A DNA stretch of 24,006 nucleotides from a virus, in IMG/VR virus record IMGVR_UViG_3300045945_000192, positions 1 through 24,006 of that record; one strand, written 5' to 3'. The first letter of the stretch is position 1, and each line of letters starts with the position of its first letter. The notes under the pieces are model-generated. The model saw only the letters and a list, made by a program, of their open reading frames with translations. It searched no databases and was not told where the DNA came from. Below, piece after piece: positions 12,753 to 20,020 of the stretch. The position numbers were made by a program, and so were the translations under genes.

Positions 12753-12934
12753 AGGCCCTCGACGTCGCCGGCACTGGCGTGCGGAAGCCGTTGAGCGCCG
12801 CGAAGGTCGTCGTCACGCCACCGGCGCCGCGGCGGGCTACGAACGATCCGTTCTACTCGGATCGCGAGTTCCGCGCGCTGCTCGAGGGCCGGCAGCGGTG
12901 GCTCGGCCACCGTCGGAGGGGTTGGCTGCGATGA
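12749..12934 (+). CDS. Small basic hypothetical protein
   Basis: A 61-residue protein with a GTG start overlapping the TerL stop by 4 nt. Basic and Pro/Arg-rich; the middle NDPFYSDREFRALLEGRQRWL looks like a helix. No family recognised. The overlap chain supports it as a real gene. Confidence 0.5.
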   Translation: MKALDVAGTGVRKPLSAAKVVVTPPAPRRATNDPFYSDREFRALLEGRQRWLGHRRRGWLR

Positions 12935-12945
12935 GGAGGGAGTCG

Positions 12946-13104
12946 ATGACCGAGAAGAAGCCGAAGCAGGAGAAGGACCAGGACAAGGACAGCGAGGCCG
13001 AGAAGGCGCGCCCGGCCGCGCCGGCGATCGACGGCGAGATCGACGGCGTGCAAACGCCGAACCCGATCTCCGATCCGAGTCAGAAGGCCCCGAAGGAGGA
13101 CTGA
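12946..13104 (+). CDS. Small highly charged hypothetical protein
   Basis: A 52-residue protein (MTEKKPKQEKDQDKDSEAEK at the start), almost all Lys/Glu/Asp/Ala/Pro, probably disordered. ATG 12946 has AGGAGGG 5 nt upstream and is preferred to ATG 12931, which lies before that site. Directly abuts the next gene. No family recognised. Confidence 0.6.
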   Translation: MTEKKPKQEKDQDKDSEAEKARPAAPAIDGEIDGVQTPNPISDPSQKAPKED

Positions 13105-13338
13105 GTGGAGGAGCACATCCTGCAGTTCTTCGCGTACGTACACCTGCCGCCGCACCTGCAGCTGGTGTCGAAGCCTTTCTGCGAGCTGGCGCACGCGATC
13201 GCGCTGGGCGACAACACGCCCGAGAGCGGGACCGTGACCATCGGCGCCGCCCTGCCGAGGAACCCTGAGCGCACCGTCGCCCTTCGCAAGCTGCTCGAGG
13301 CGAAGGACGCGGCCGTGCGCGCACTCCTGGCACGCTGA
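13105..13338 (+). CDS. Acb2/Tad1-hairpin-like protein, putative anti-CBASS sponge
   Basis: A 77-residue protein. GTG start abuts the previous stop, with AAGGAGGA 4 nt upstream. The pattern FFAYVHLPPHLQLVSKPFCELAHAI followed by LPRNPERTVALRKLLEAKDAAVRALLA (both split: HLPPHLQLVSKPF, NPERTVALRKLLEAKDAAVR) is that of small phage proteins assigned to the Acb2/Tad1 hairpin domain: two helices joined by a loop, the second with Pro-x-x-Pro/Arg-x-x-Ala-Leu/Ile-Arg-Lys-Leu-x-Glu-Ala. Acb2 proteins (T4 Vs.4 relatives) bind cyclic di/trinucleotides and block CBASS immunity. Here a 15-residue insertion (about 35-49, GDNTPESGTVTIGAA) sits between the helices. Family membership is fairly likely; anti-CBASS activity is inferred. 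It lies in the packaging/head operon, not an early operon. Confidence 0.7.
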   Translation: MEEHILQFFAYVHLPPHLQLVSKPFCELAHAIALGDNTPESGTVTIGAALPRNPERTVALRKLLEAKDAAVRALLAR

Positions 13339-13538
13339 TGGCCATCACGCAGGCCGACATCGACAAGCTCGACGCGGCGATCGCCGGGACCGGCGCCGTC
13401 GAGGAGATGGAAGTCGCCGGTCAACGGTACCGGTTCCGGTCGATCGACGAGATGCTCAAGCTGCGCGCGGTGCTGCAGCAGCAGCTGAACGCCGGGAGCG
13501 GCACCTACCGGCTGGCCGCGACCAGCAAAGGGGTGTGA
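13338..13538 (+). CDS. gpW-like head-tail joining protein
   Basis: A 66-residue protein, matching lambda gpW (68 residues) in size and in its fixed place between terminase and portal. The pattern is an N-terminal helix (ITQADIDKLDAAIA), a two-strand hairpin (EMEVAGQRYRFRS) and a second helix (DEMLKLRAVLQQQLNA). gpW attaches after DNA packaging to fix DNA in the head and prepare tail joining. Its ATG overlaps the previous stop by 1 nt. Confidence 0.8.
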   Translation: MAITQADIDKLDAAIAGTGAVEEMEVAGQRYRFRSIDEMLKLRAVLQQQLNAGSGTYRLAATSKGV

Positions 13539-15085
13539 TGGCGTCCCACGCGCCGGCAAGAGGCAGCTGGCTCGATCGCGCGATCGGTTTCCTGGCACCG
13601 CAGGCCGCCCTGCGCCGGGTGCGTGCGCGCGTCGCGGCCGAGCTGTTGGTCCGGCACTACGAAGCGGCCGCGACCGGCCGCCGCACCCAGGGCTGGCGCC
13701 GCAGCGGGGGAGACGCGAACGCCGTCGTCGGCCCGGCGCTGACGCGTTTGCGCGAGGTCGCGCGCGACATGGTGCGCAACAACCCGAACGCGAAGGGCGC
13801 GCTGCGCACGATCACCAACCACGTCGTGGGCTGGGGCATCGTCGCGAAGCCCCAGCCCAAGAACAAGCGCGCCCTGGACACGTGGAAGGCGTGGGCCGAG
13901 ACGACGGCCTGCGACTCCGACGGGCGACTGAACTTCTACGGCCTGCAGCGGATGGTGATGCGCACCGTGGTCGAGTCGGGCGAGGTCCTCGTGCGCCGGC
14001 GATTCCGCCGGCCGGACGACGGCTTGCCGATCCCGATGCAGCTGCAGGTCCTCGACCCCGACCACCTGGACACGCTCAAGCACAACGTCCGGACGATCAC
14101 CGGCAATCGGGTCGTCCACGGGGTCGAGCTCGACCTCCTCGGTCGTCGCGTGGCGTACTGGTTGTTCCCCGAGCACCCCGGTTCGGACCTGTTCAACGCG
14201 TCGAGGCAGTCGGTGCGCGTGCCGGCGGAGGCGATCCTCCACATCTACTACCACGAGAGACCCGGCCAGATGCGCGGGCCCTCTTGGTTCGCGCCGGTGT
14301 TGCTGCGCTTCAAGGATCACGACGAGTTCGAGGACGCCACGCTGATGAAGCAGAAGATCGCGGCATGCCTCGCCGTGCTCACGAGCGACATCGACGGCAG
14401 CGCTCCTGCCCTCGGCGCGACCGACACGGCCGATCCGCTCGTCGACAGCCTCGAGCCCGGCATGATCCTCAACGTGCCGCCGGGCCGCCAGGTCTCGGTC
14501 GTGCAGCCCCCGACCGTCCGCGAGTACGCCGACTACACGCGGACGACACTGCGCTCGATCGCGACCGGCCTGGGAGTGAGCTACGAGGAGCTGACCGGCG
14601 ACTACTCGGGCGTCAACTTCAGCTCCGCACGCATGGCGCGGCTCGCGCACTGGGACAACGTCGAGGACTGGCGCTGGCAGATGCTCGTCCCGCAGTTCTG
14701 CGGCCCCGTCTGGGGCTGGGCGATGCAGGCGGCCAGCGTCATGGGCATGGCGAAGGTGCCCGGGGTCAGCTGGAGCGCCCCGCCGATGCCGATGATCGAG
14801 CCGGACAAGGAAGGCCTGGCGCACCAGCGCAACATCCGAACGGGCATCACCACGCTGCCGGAGGTCCTGCGCGAGCGCGGATACGACCCCGACGAGGTCC
14901 TGGTGGAGCTCGCGGCCCACAACAAGCAGCTCGACAAGCTCGGGATCGTCCTCGACAGCGATCCGCGCAAGACGACGCAGGCGGGGAACCCCGTTCAGGC
15001 TGCGCAGCAGGGCGCGGCCGCCGCGCCAGCGGACGAAACGAAGCCCGCAGACGACAAGACGCCGCCGCCGGCGGCCGAGGAGTGA
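13538..15085 (+). CDS. Portal protein, lambda gpB family
   Basis: A 515-residue protein. The dodecameric portal sits at one head vertex and is the channel for DNA. Family signs in order: RREVARDMVRNNPNAKGALR-type helix (here LREVARDMVRNNPNAKGALR at about 70-90) followed by NHVVGWGI, SGEVLVRRRF (about 150), QVLDPDHLDT, HIYYHERPGQMRGPSWFAPV, LEPGMILNVPPG, then SYEELTGDYSGVNFSSARM (about 350). The C-terminal tail is Ala/Pro-rich and disordered. ATG 13538 follows AAAGGGG by 4 nt and overlaps the gpW stop. The usual separate gpC-type protease gene is replaced downstream by a protease-capsid fusion. Confidence 0.95.
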   Translation: MASHAPARGSWLDRAIGFLAPQAALRRVRARVAAELLVRHYEAAATGRRTQGWRRSGGDANAVVGPALTRLREVARDMVRNNPNAKGALRTITNHVVGWGIVAKPQPKNKRALDTWKAWAETTACDSDGRLNFYGLQRMVMRTVVESGEVLVRRRFRRPDDGLPIPMQLQVLDPDHLDTLKHNVRTITGNRVVHGVELDLLGRRVAYWLFPEHPGSDLFNASRQSVRVPAEAILHIYYHERPGQMRGPSWFAPVLLRFKDHDEFEDATLMKQKIAACLAVLTSDIDGSAPALGATDTADPLVDSLEPGMILNVPPGRQVSVVQPPTVREYADYTRTTLRSIATGLGVSYEELTGDYSGVNFSSARMARLAHWDNVEDWRWQMLVPQFCGPVWGWAMQAASVMGMAKVPGVSWSAPPMPMIEPDKEGLAHQRNIRTGITTLPEVLRERGYDPDEVLVELAAHNKQLDKLGIVLDSDPRKTTQAGNPVQAAQQGAAAAPADETKPADDKTPPPAAEE

Positions 15086-15090
15086 GTGCG

Positions 15091-15432
15091 ATGGCCGTGA
15101 AACCGCAGAGCCTGGAGAACCCCGAGCGCGGGCTGAATCTCGACGCGCGCGAGCCAGCCCCGAAGGAGGAGCGCAAGCGGGACGCCGCGGCCGATTCTGC
15201 GCGTCGGCGCCTGCAGGAGCTGCTCGACCAGGCGCGTGAGCTCAGGCCGGTCGCTCGGCATTGGTTCGATTGTTGGTGTCAGGGTCGGGACGCGGCGCTC
15301 GCCGCAGTCGAGCGTGCCGCAGGCGACGTGACGGAGGCCAGGGCGATCGCGGCGCCGGCCGTCATCGGCTGCGGCGACTGTTTCCGAAAGGGCCGCGACG
15401 CGGTGGTGCGCCTCTTCGAGGGCGCTTGCTGA
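15091..15432 (+). CDS. Hypothetical protein with duplicated Cys/GRDA motif
   Basis: A 113-residue protein, ATG 5 nt after the portal stop region. The first 55 residues are charged and helical (ERKRDAAADSARRRLQELLD). The second half has two similar segments, CWCQGRDAALAAVE and CGDCFRKGRDAVVRLFE, each a Cys pair followed by GRDA and a helix, perhaps an internal duplication binding a metal. No known family. It overlaps the following small HTH gene. Confidence 0.5.
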   Translation: MAVKPQSLENPERGLNLDAREPAPKEERKRDAAADSARRRLQELLDQARELRPVARHWFDCWCQGRDAALAAVERAAGDVTEARAIAAPAVIGCGDCFRKGRDAVVRLFEGAC

Positions 15433-15656
15433 AGAAGGGCCAGGTCAAGCCGCTCGCGGCCCGCCAGCGTGACGTCTTCCAGTTGCTCGCGCGAATCACC
15501 GAGGCCCTCAAGGAGCCGCCGACCGTCGAATACTTGGCCCGCCAGCTCAAGGTCCACCGCAAAACCGTGCAGCAGCATCTCGATGCCCTGTTCGCGAAGG
15601 GTTGGCTGAGCTCGCCGACCCCCGCGGGCCTGCGCTGCACTCACCGGCCGGGCTAA
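15426..15656 (+). CDS. Orphan LexA-like winged-helix protein
   Basis: A 76-residue protein from a TTG (or CTG at 15429) start that overlaps the previous stop; GAGGG lies 3-6 nt upstream. LAARQRDVFQLLARITEALK, EPPTVEYLARQLKVHRKTVQ and QHLDALFAKGWL give the three helices and wing of the LexA DNA-binding domain (typical LT.RQ..V...I, PPT..EIA..L, A...L..L..KG). The C-terminal self-cleaving peptidase of LexA is absent, so it cannot respond to RecA in that way. It sits between portal and protease-capsid genes. It may be a small transcription regulator of late genes or bind the hairpin region just downstream; both are inference. Confidence 0.7.
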   Translation: MLKKGQVKPLAARQRDVFQLLARITEALKEPPTVEYLARQLKVHRKTVQQHLDALFAKGWLSSPTPAGLRCTHRPG

Positions 15657-15681
15657 GTTCGCGTCGCTCAGAGACCTCCAT

Positions 15682-15700
15682 ACCCGCGAAAAACGCGGGT
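15682..15700 (+). promoter_or_regulatory. Hairpin in the gap before the protease-capsid gene
   Basis: ACCCGCG (15682-15688) and CGCGGGT (15694-15700) form a 7-bp stem with an AAAAA loop. No T-tract follows, so full termination is unlikely. It lies in the 82-nt gap 15657-15738, the largest gap in the head operon, and may be a partial terminator, an RNA processing site or a regulator site. I see no convincing Shine-Dalgarno just before the next ATG. Confidence 0.4.
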
Positions 15701-15738
15701 TACGCCGCCCGGGCCCGTCCTGGCACGCTTCGGCCCGT

Positions 15739-17784
15739 ATGGCGAAGCGCCCCGGCACCGCTGGCCAGCCCCGCACGGTCGACATGCTGCCGCTTTCTCT
15801 GCAGGCTCGCGTGCTGCCCGATAGCGTCAACGAGGAGAAGCGCACCGTCGACGTCGTCCTGAGCACCGGCGCTCCGGTCGAGCGCGTGGATTGGTGGACC
15901 GGGAAGCGCTACATCGAGACGCTCTCGCTCGAAGCCGATCACGTCCGCCTCGAGCGCCTGAACGACGGCGGCCCGCTCCTCGACTCGCACAGCTCCTGGT
16001 CGGTCTCGGACCAGCTCGGATCCGTCGTTCCGGGCAGCGTCACGCTCACGAAGAAAGAGCTGCGCGCGCGCGTCAGCTTCTCGCGGCGCGAGGCGGTTCA
16101 GGACGTGTGGCAGGACGTGAAGGACGGCCACATCCGCAGCTTGTCGATCGGGTACCGCATCTACAGGTTCGAGGAGACCCAGGGCAACGACAACAAGCTG
16201 CCCGTCCGCAAGGCCGTCGACTGGGAGCCCTACGAGGCCTCGATGGTCTCGATGCCGGCCGACGCCGGCGCCAAGGTCCGCGAAGGCCGTTCGGCCGCCG
16301 CGAACCAATGCCAGATCGTGACGCGCGCCTCAGTCGCGCAGGAGAGAACGACGATGCCCGAAAACGACGACACCCGCTCGGAGAACGTTGTGGAGAGCGA
16401 TCCTCTGCAGACGCTGCCGGCGACGCCGCCCGAGCCGATCGAGCCCAACGAGCGGGATGCCGGCGCCGACCAGGAGCGCGTGCGGATTCAGGGCATCCTC
16501 TTGGCCTGCCGCGCGGGGCGGATGACGCAGTCCTTCGCCGAGAAGCTGATCGCCGACAAGGTCACGCTGGTCGATGCCCAGACGCGAGTCCTGAAGGAGC
16601 TGGAGAAGCGTGACGGCAACGTGCCGCGGGCCGGATCGCGCGGGCCCCAGGTCGAGGTCGTCGGCGACGACCCGCTGGTCCACGTGCGCGCCGCCATCGA
16701 GAACGCACTCCTGCACCGCATGCACCCCTACGTGGCGAAGACGAAGAACACGCCCGAACAGGGGTTCCAGCTGTCCGAGGAGGGTCGCCAGTATCGCGGC
16801 ATGAGCCTGCTCGACGTCGCGCGTACGTTCCTCAGCGCTCGGGGCGTCCGCGTCACGGCCATGTCGAAGATGGAGCTGGCCGGCCTGGCGCTCGGCCTGC
16901 GCGGCGGGATGCACACGACCTCCGACTTCGCGAACCTCCTGGCTGACCTGCCGAACAAGATCCTGCGCCAGGCCTACCTCGAGGCGCCGCAGACGTTCAG
17001 CCCCATCACCCGGAACATGACGCTGGCCGACTTCAAGAAGGCGCGGCTGCTGCAGCTCGGCGAGGCGCCCGCCCTCCTCGAGGTCGGCGAGCACGGCGAG
17101 TACACCGAAGGCACGATGGGGGAGAGCAAGGAAGAGGTCCAGCTCAAGACCTACGGCCGGAAGTTCTCGATCACCCGGCAGGCCCTGGTGAACGACGACA
17201 CGGACGCGTTCTCACGCGTGCCGATGGCCTTCGGTCGCCAGGCCCGCAACAAGGAGAGCGACCTGGTCTGGGCCGAGATCACGGCCAACGCGAACATGGG
17301 GGACGGCGTCGCCCTCTTCCACGCCACGCACGCCAACCTCTCGGGCACGTCCGACGCGATCTCCGTGGCCGCGATCGGCGCCGCTCGAGCCGCGATGCGG
17401 AAGCAGACCGGCATCGACGCTGTCACCCTGATGAACCTCGAGCCGAAGGTGCTGATCGTGCCCGTGGCGAAGGAGACGATCGGCGACCAGTTCGTCAGCC
17501 AGAACCTGCTGGCGAGCTCGTCGTCCAGCATCAACCCGTTCGCCGGGAAGCTGACGGTGATCGCGGAGCCGCGGCTCGACGTCAACAGCGGCGTCTCCTG
17601 GTACCTGGCGGCCTCGCCGGACCAGATCGACATCATCGTCCTCGTCTTCCTCGAGGGCGAGGCGGGCCCGCGCGTCGACACCCGCATCGGGTTCGACGTC
17701 GACGGCGTGGAGATCAAGATCTCGCACGACGTCGCGGCCAAGGTCGTCGACTTCCGCGGCCTGTACAAGAACCCCGGCGCGTAA
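15739..17784 (+). CDS. Prohead protease / major capsid protein fusion
   Basis: A 681-residue protein that joins a head-maturation protease to the capsid subunit. Residues ~20-185 are an HK97-type (S78) protease: LLDSHSSWSVSDQLGSVV (H84 as catalytic His), IRSLSIGYRI (Ser134 or 136) and WEPYEASMVSMPADAG (about 162-176), the usual end of that domain. Residues ~235-295 are helical and charged, like a scaffold or delta domain. The rest (~330-681) is a capsid fold with TYGRKFSITRQALVNDD, VWAEITANANMGDGVALFH and VLIVPVAKE, as in Mu-gpT-like and fused capsid proteins. The protease should cut itself off during head maturation. No separate scaffold or protease gene exists nearby, and no frameshift or stop lies between the domains. 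Confidence 0.9.
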   Translation: MAKRPGTAGQPRTVDMLPLSLQARVLPDSVNEEKRTVDVVLSTGAPVERVDWWTGKRYIETLSLEADHVRLERLNDGGPLLDSHSSWSVSDQLGSVVPGSVTLTKKELRARVSFSRREAVQDVWQDVKDGHIRSLSIGYRIYRFEETQGNDNKLPVRKAVDWEPYEASMVSMPADAGAKVREGRSAAANQCQIVTRASVAQERTTMPENDDTRSENVVESDPLQTLPATPPEPIEPNERDAGADQERVRIQGILLACRAGRMTQSFAEKLIADKVTLVDAQTRVLKELEKRDGNVPRAGSRGPQVEVVGDDPLVHVRAAIENALLHRMHPYVAKTKNTPEQGFQLSEEGRQYRGMSLLDVARTFLSARGVRVTAMSKMELAGLALGLRGGMHTTSDFANLLADLPNKILRQAYLEAPQTFSPITRNMTLADFKKARLLQLGEAPALLEVGEHGEYTEGTMGESKEEVQLKTYGRKFSITRQALVNDDTDAFSRVPMAFGRQARNKESDLVWAEITANANMGDGVALFHATHANLSGTSDAISVAAIGAARAAMRKQTGIDAVTLMNLEPKVLIVPVAKETIGDQFVSQNLLASSSSSINPFAGKLTVIAEPRLDVNSGVSWYLAASPDQIDIIVLVFLEGEAGPRVDTRIGFDVDGVEIKISHDVAAKVVDFRGLYKNPGA

Positions 17785-17811
17785 CCCGGCAACGCTCAAG
17801 GAGACGATGCC

Positions 17812-18159
17812 ATGAAGAACTTCGTACAGCCCGCCGACGTGCTGGAGTTCACGGCTCCCGCGAACGTGACGGCGGGTGTGGGCGTGAAGATCGGCGACCT
17901 GCTCGTGATCTCGCTCGAGACCAAGCTCTCCGGCGAGAAGTTCCGCGGCGTCCGCACGGGCGTGGTCGACCACGCGAAGCTGTCGGCGCAGGCGTGGACC
18001 GAGGGCGCGCAGGTCAACTGGGACGACACCAACAAGCGGTTCACCACGGTGACGACCGGCAACTACCGCGCCGGCGTCGCGGCGGCCGCGGCCGCCAACC
18101 CGACCGCCACCGGCAAGGTGGTGCTCGCCGGCGTGAATCTCGGCGCCGCGCTCGCCTGA
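17812..18159 (+). CDS. Capsid cement/decoration protein, DUF2190 family
   Basis: A 115-residue protein. The start MKNFVQPADVLEFTAP, then GVKIGDLLVISLE, a middle TGVVDHAKLSAQAW with VNWDDTNKRFTTV, and the end YRAGVAAAAAANPTATGKV are the DUF2190 pattern: a small beta-barrel protein that stabilises the capsid surface. It directly follows the capsid gene, as usual. AAGGAGA lies ~6 nt before ATG. Confidence 0.85.
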   Translation: MKNFVQPADVLEFTAPANVTAGVGVKIGDLLVISLETKLSGEKFRGVRTGVVDHAKLSAQAWTEGAQVNWDDTNKRFTTVTTGNYRAGVAAAAAANPTATGKVVLAGVNLGAALA

Positions 18160-18174
18160 TCGGGCTGCTGTTGC

Positions 18175-18540
18175 ATGGCGAGCGCTGCGTGGCTGGGATC
18201 GGCCCTCGCGGCCGCTGACGCGGCCGGGCAGGCGCTCGGACTCGAGGAGACGGTTCAGCGCTCGGCCTTCATCCAAGACGACGGCTTCGGCGAGGCGACA
18301 CGCGCGCCGGCGGTGCCGCTCCTGGCGTTCGTCGAGCGGCGCCAGGGCCAGCGTGCCCGGCCTGGGGGCCAGGAGGTCAGCTTCCGTGCCACGGTGGCGT
18401 TCCCGCGCCCGGTCACGGTCGACCCGCGCGATGAGATCCGGCTCGCCGACGGTTTCACGGGGCCGATCGTGGACATCGAGCGCGCCCCGATCGACGCGGA
18501 GACCGGCGCGCCCTTCGCCGTGACGGTGTTCCTCGGATGA
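18175..18540 (+). CDS. Putative head-tail connector/stopper
   Basis: A 121-residue protein in the place of lambda FII-like head completion proteins. After a helical N-terminus (ALAAADAAGQALGLEETVQR) it is mostly beta: VSFRATVAFPRPVTVDPRDE, IRLADGFTGPIVDIERAP, FAVTVFLG. The phrase 'DEIRLADG..G.I.DIE' is typical of head-tail joining proteins that carry a beta barrel. It overlaps the next gene by 4 nt (ATGA). Family not fixed; call from position and shape. Confidence 0.55.
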   Translation: MASAAWLGSALAAADAAGQALGLEETVQRSAFIQDDGFGEATRAPAVPLLAFVERRQGQRARPGGQEVSFRATVAFPRPVTVDPRDEIRLADGFTGPIVDIERAPIDAETGAPFAVTVFLG

Positions 18541-18938
18541 GGACCGCGATCCGGGTGACGTTCGGCGGCGTGCCGCAGATGAAGCAGCAGCTGCAGGCCG
18601 TGGCCCGCGAGTTCCCGCTCGCGGCGAGGCGCGGCACGAGGGAGTGGGCGGGCGAGAAGCTCGAGATCGCGCGAGAGCGCGCGCCGGAGAAGACCGGCCG
18701 GCTGAAGCGCAGCGGGCGCCTGCGGGTGTCGATCCGCAAGAAGGAGGGGCGGGAGAACATCGCGGCGTTCCTGGTCTTCGGGGGCGGGCCCGAGCAGGTG
18801 CGCCACGCCCTGATCGTCCACGAGAACCACAAGACCCACAGCAAGTACCTCGAGCGGACCATCCTCGAAGCCGTCAACACCGCCGGCGCCGGAATCGCCG
18901 AGAAGATCCACCTGAAGAAGCTGGCGGTGGGCAAGTGA
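18537..18938 (+). CDS. HK97 gp10-like neck/tail completion protein
   Basis: A 133-residue protein. The pattern is an N-terminal strand and helix (IRVTFGGVPQMKQQLQAVAR), RAPEKTGRLKRSGRL (the 'AP..TG.L..S' signature of HK97 gp10-like proteins), then strands with ALIVHENHKTHSKYLERTI at about 95-113. These proteins join the head-proximal end of the tail. ATG overlaps upstream by 4 nt and the stop overlaps the next GTG by 4 nt. Confidence 0.85.
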   Translation: MRTAIRVTFGGVPQMKQQLQAVAREFPLAARRGTREWAGEKLEIARERAPEKTGRLKRSGRLRVSIRKKEGRENIAAFLVFGGGPEQVRHALIVHENHKTHSKYLERTILEAVNTAGAGIAEKIHLKKLAVGK

Positions 18939-19360
18939 CGCAATACCTGTCCATCACGGCCCTGCAGGAGCCGTTCGACCTCGGCATGGACGAGGCCGGC
19001 CGCGCGCAGTGCGCGTTCAACGTGCTCTGCATGAAGCGGCCCTCGGACACGTTCCTCGAGGAGCTGGTCGTCGTCCTGGAGGCAGCCGGGGTGGGTCAGC
19101 GCGGCGTGACGATCTACGCGTCGTCGATGGCCGTGATCCCCGAGCCCGACGGCGGGCCCGGCAGCAGCGCGCCCATGCTATCGATCAAGGCGACTGGGGG
19201 CGCGCCGCCGCTGGGGACGCACAACGCCGGCGCCGGCGCGTACCGGCGGCCATCGGCGCAGGTGATCGCGCGCGCGGGGACGTGGCGAGACGCTGAGACG
19301 CTGGCTCACGCCGCCTACACCGCGCTCACCGGCGTCCTGAACAGGGCCGTGGTGGCGTGA
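18935..19360 (+). CDS. Tail terminator / minor capsid-type protein
   Basis: A 141-residue protein, GTG start overlapping the previous stop. The segment GAPPLGTHNAGAGAYRRPSA, then VIARAGTWRDAETLAHAAYT and ALTGVLN, matches small phage proteins called minor capsid or tail completion proteins (lambda U / DUF3168-type role). The order HK97 gp10-like, then this, then tail tube is the usual one. It should cap the tail tube during assembly. Confidence 0.7.
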   Translation: MTQYLSITALQEPFDLGMDEAGRAQCAFNVLCMKRPSDTFLEELVVVLEAAGVGQRGVTIYASSMAVIPEPDGGPGSSAPMLSIKATGGAPPLGTHNAGAGAYRRPSAQVIARAGTWRDAETLAHAAYTALTGVLNRAVVA

Positions 19361-19361
19361 C

Positions 19362-19559
19362 GTGGAACGCGAGCCGGCCTTCCACTGGAACGGGCGGCCA
19401 GTCTACCGGTGCGCCGTCTGCGGAGACCGCTACGAGCGGGTCGGCAATCTGGCCGCCGTGCTCGAGCACGAGGCGAAGGAACACGCGCCGCGCGCGCCCA
19501 TTCTGCGCGCATCCCGGATCTTGGGTGCGGACGGCGAGCCGTTGATGGTGACGGACTAG
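19362..19559 (+). CDS. Small C2H2 zinc-finger-like protein
   Basis: A 65-residue protein. CAVC at residues 17-20 with downstream H (LEHEAKEH) gives a C-x2-C-x(n)-H-x4-H zinc finger: YRCAVCGDRYERVGNLAAVL then EHEAKEHA. GTG 19362 starts 1 nt after the previous stop; a competing GTG frame at 19357 gives a Ser/Thr/Arg-rich shadow. Small zinc proteins at this place between neck and tube genes are seen in other environmental phages, but their role is unknown. Confidence 0.65.
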   Translation: MEREPAFHWNGRPVYRCAVCGDRYERVGNLAAVLEHEAKEHAPRAPILRASRILGADGEPLMVTD

Positions 19560-19571
19560 GAGGCCACGGAA

Positions 19572-20009
19572 ATGAGCGACGCGATCATCGGGACCGGCAT
19601 CCTGCTGAAGGCGGGAGACGGCGGAGCCCCGGAGGTGTTCGTGGCGGTCGCGGAGATCGTCACTCTCAAGCCGCCGCAGCTCTCGCGCAATGAGGTGGAG
19701 GTCTCCAATCACAACGAGGGCCAGGAGGCCAAGATCCTCGGGATGCTCCGCAAGGGCCAGGTCACCGGCACGCTCAACTGGCTGCCGAACGATCCGACTC
19801 ACAGCGACGTCGGCGCCGGCATCCTCGCCGACATGCTCGCAAACACGAAGCGGAACTGGCGGATCACGTTCCCGCCGAACGGGCTGCCGCACTGGACGAT
19901 GGCCGCGCGCGTCCAGCTCTTCGACCCCCAGGAGGTCGGCGTCGACGCGGCGATGCAGGTCGCCTTCGCGCTGACCATCGCGGGGCCGATCACGATGGTG
20001 AACTCGTAA
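19572..20009 (+). CDS. Major tail tube protein
   Basis: A 145-residue protein with AGGAGG about 8 nt upstream. IIGTGILLKAGDGGAPEVFVA, split by the limit as IIGTGILLKAGDG and GGAPEVFVAVAEIV, then LSRNEVEVSNHNEG, TGTLNWLPNDPTH and the end VAFALTIAGPITMVNS are the pattern of siphovirus tail tube proteins: 'G.T.E.T.N.d' followed by a last strand pair. It polymerises into the tail tube around the tape measure. Confidence 0.85.
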   Translation: MSDAIIGTGILLKAGDGGAPEVFVAVAEIVTLKPPQLSRNEVEVSNHNEGQEAKILGMLRKGQVTGTLNWLPNDPTHSDVGAGILADMLANTKRNWRITFPPNGLPHWTMAARVQLFDPQEVGVDAAMQVAFALTIAGPITMVNS

Positions 20010-20020
20010 GGGAGAGAACG

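Noticed and set aside
15721-15735. TGGCACG just before the protease-capsid gene, like a sigma-54 -24 box
   Set aside because: The -12 GC dinucleotide is not at the required distance (one base short) and TTGC is absent.
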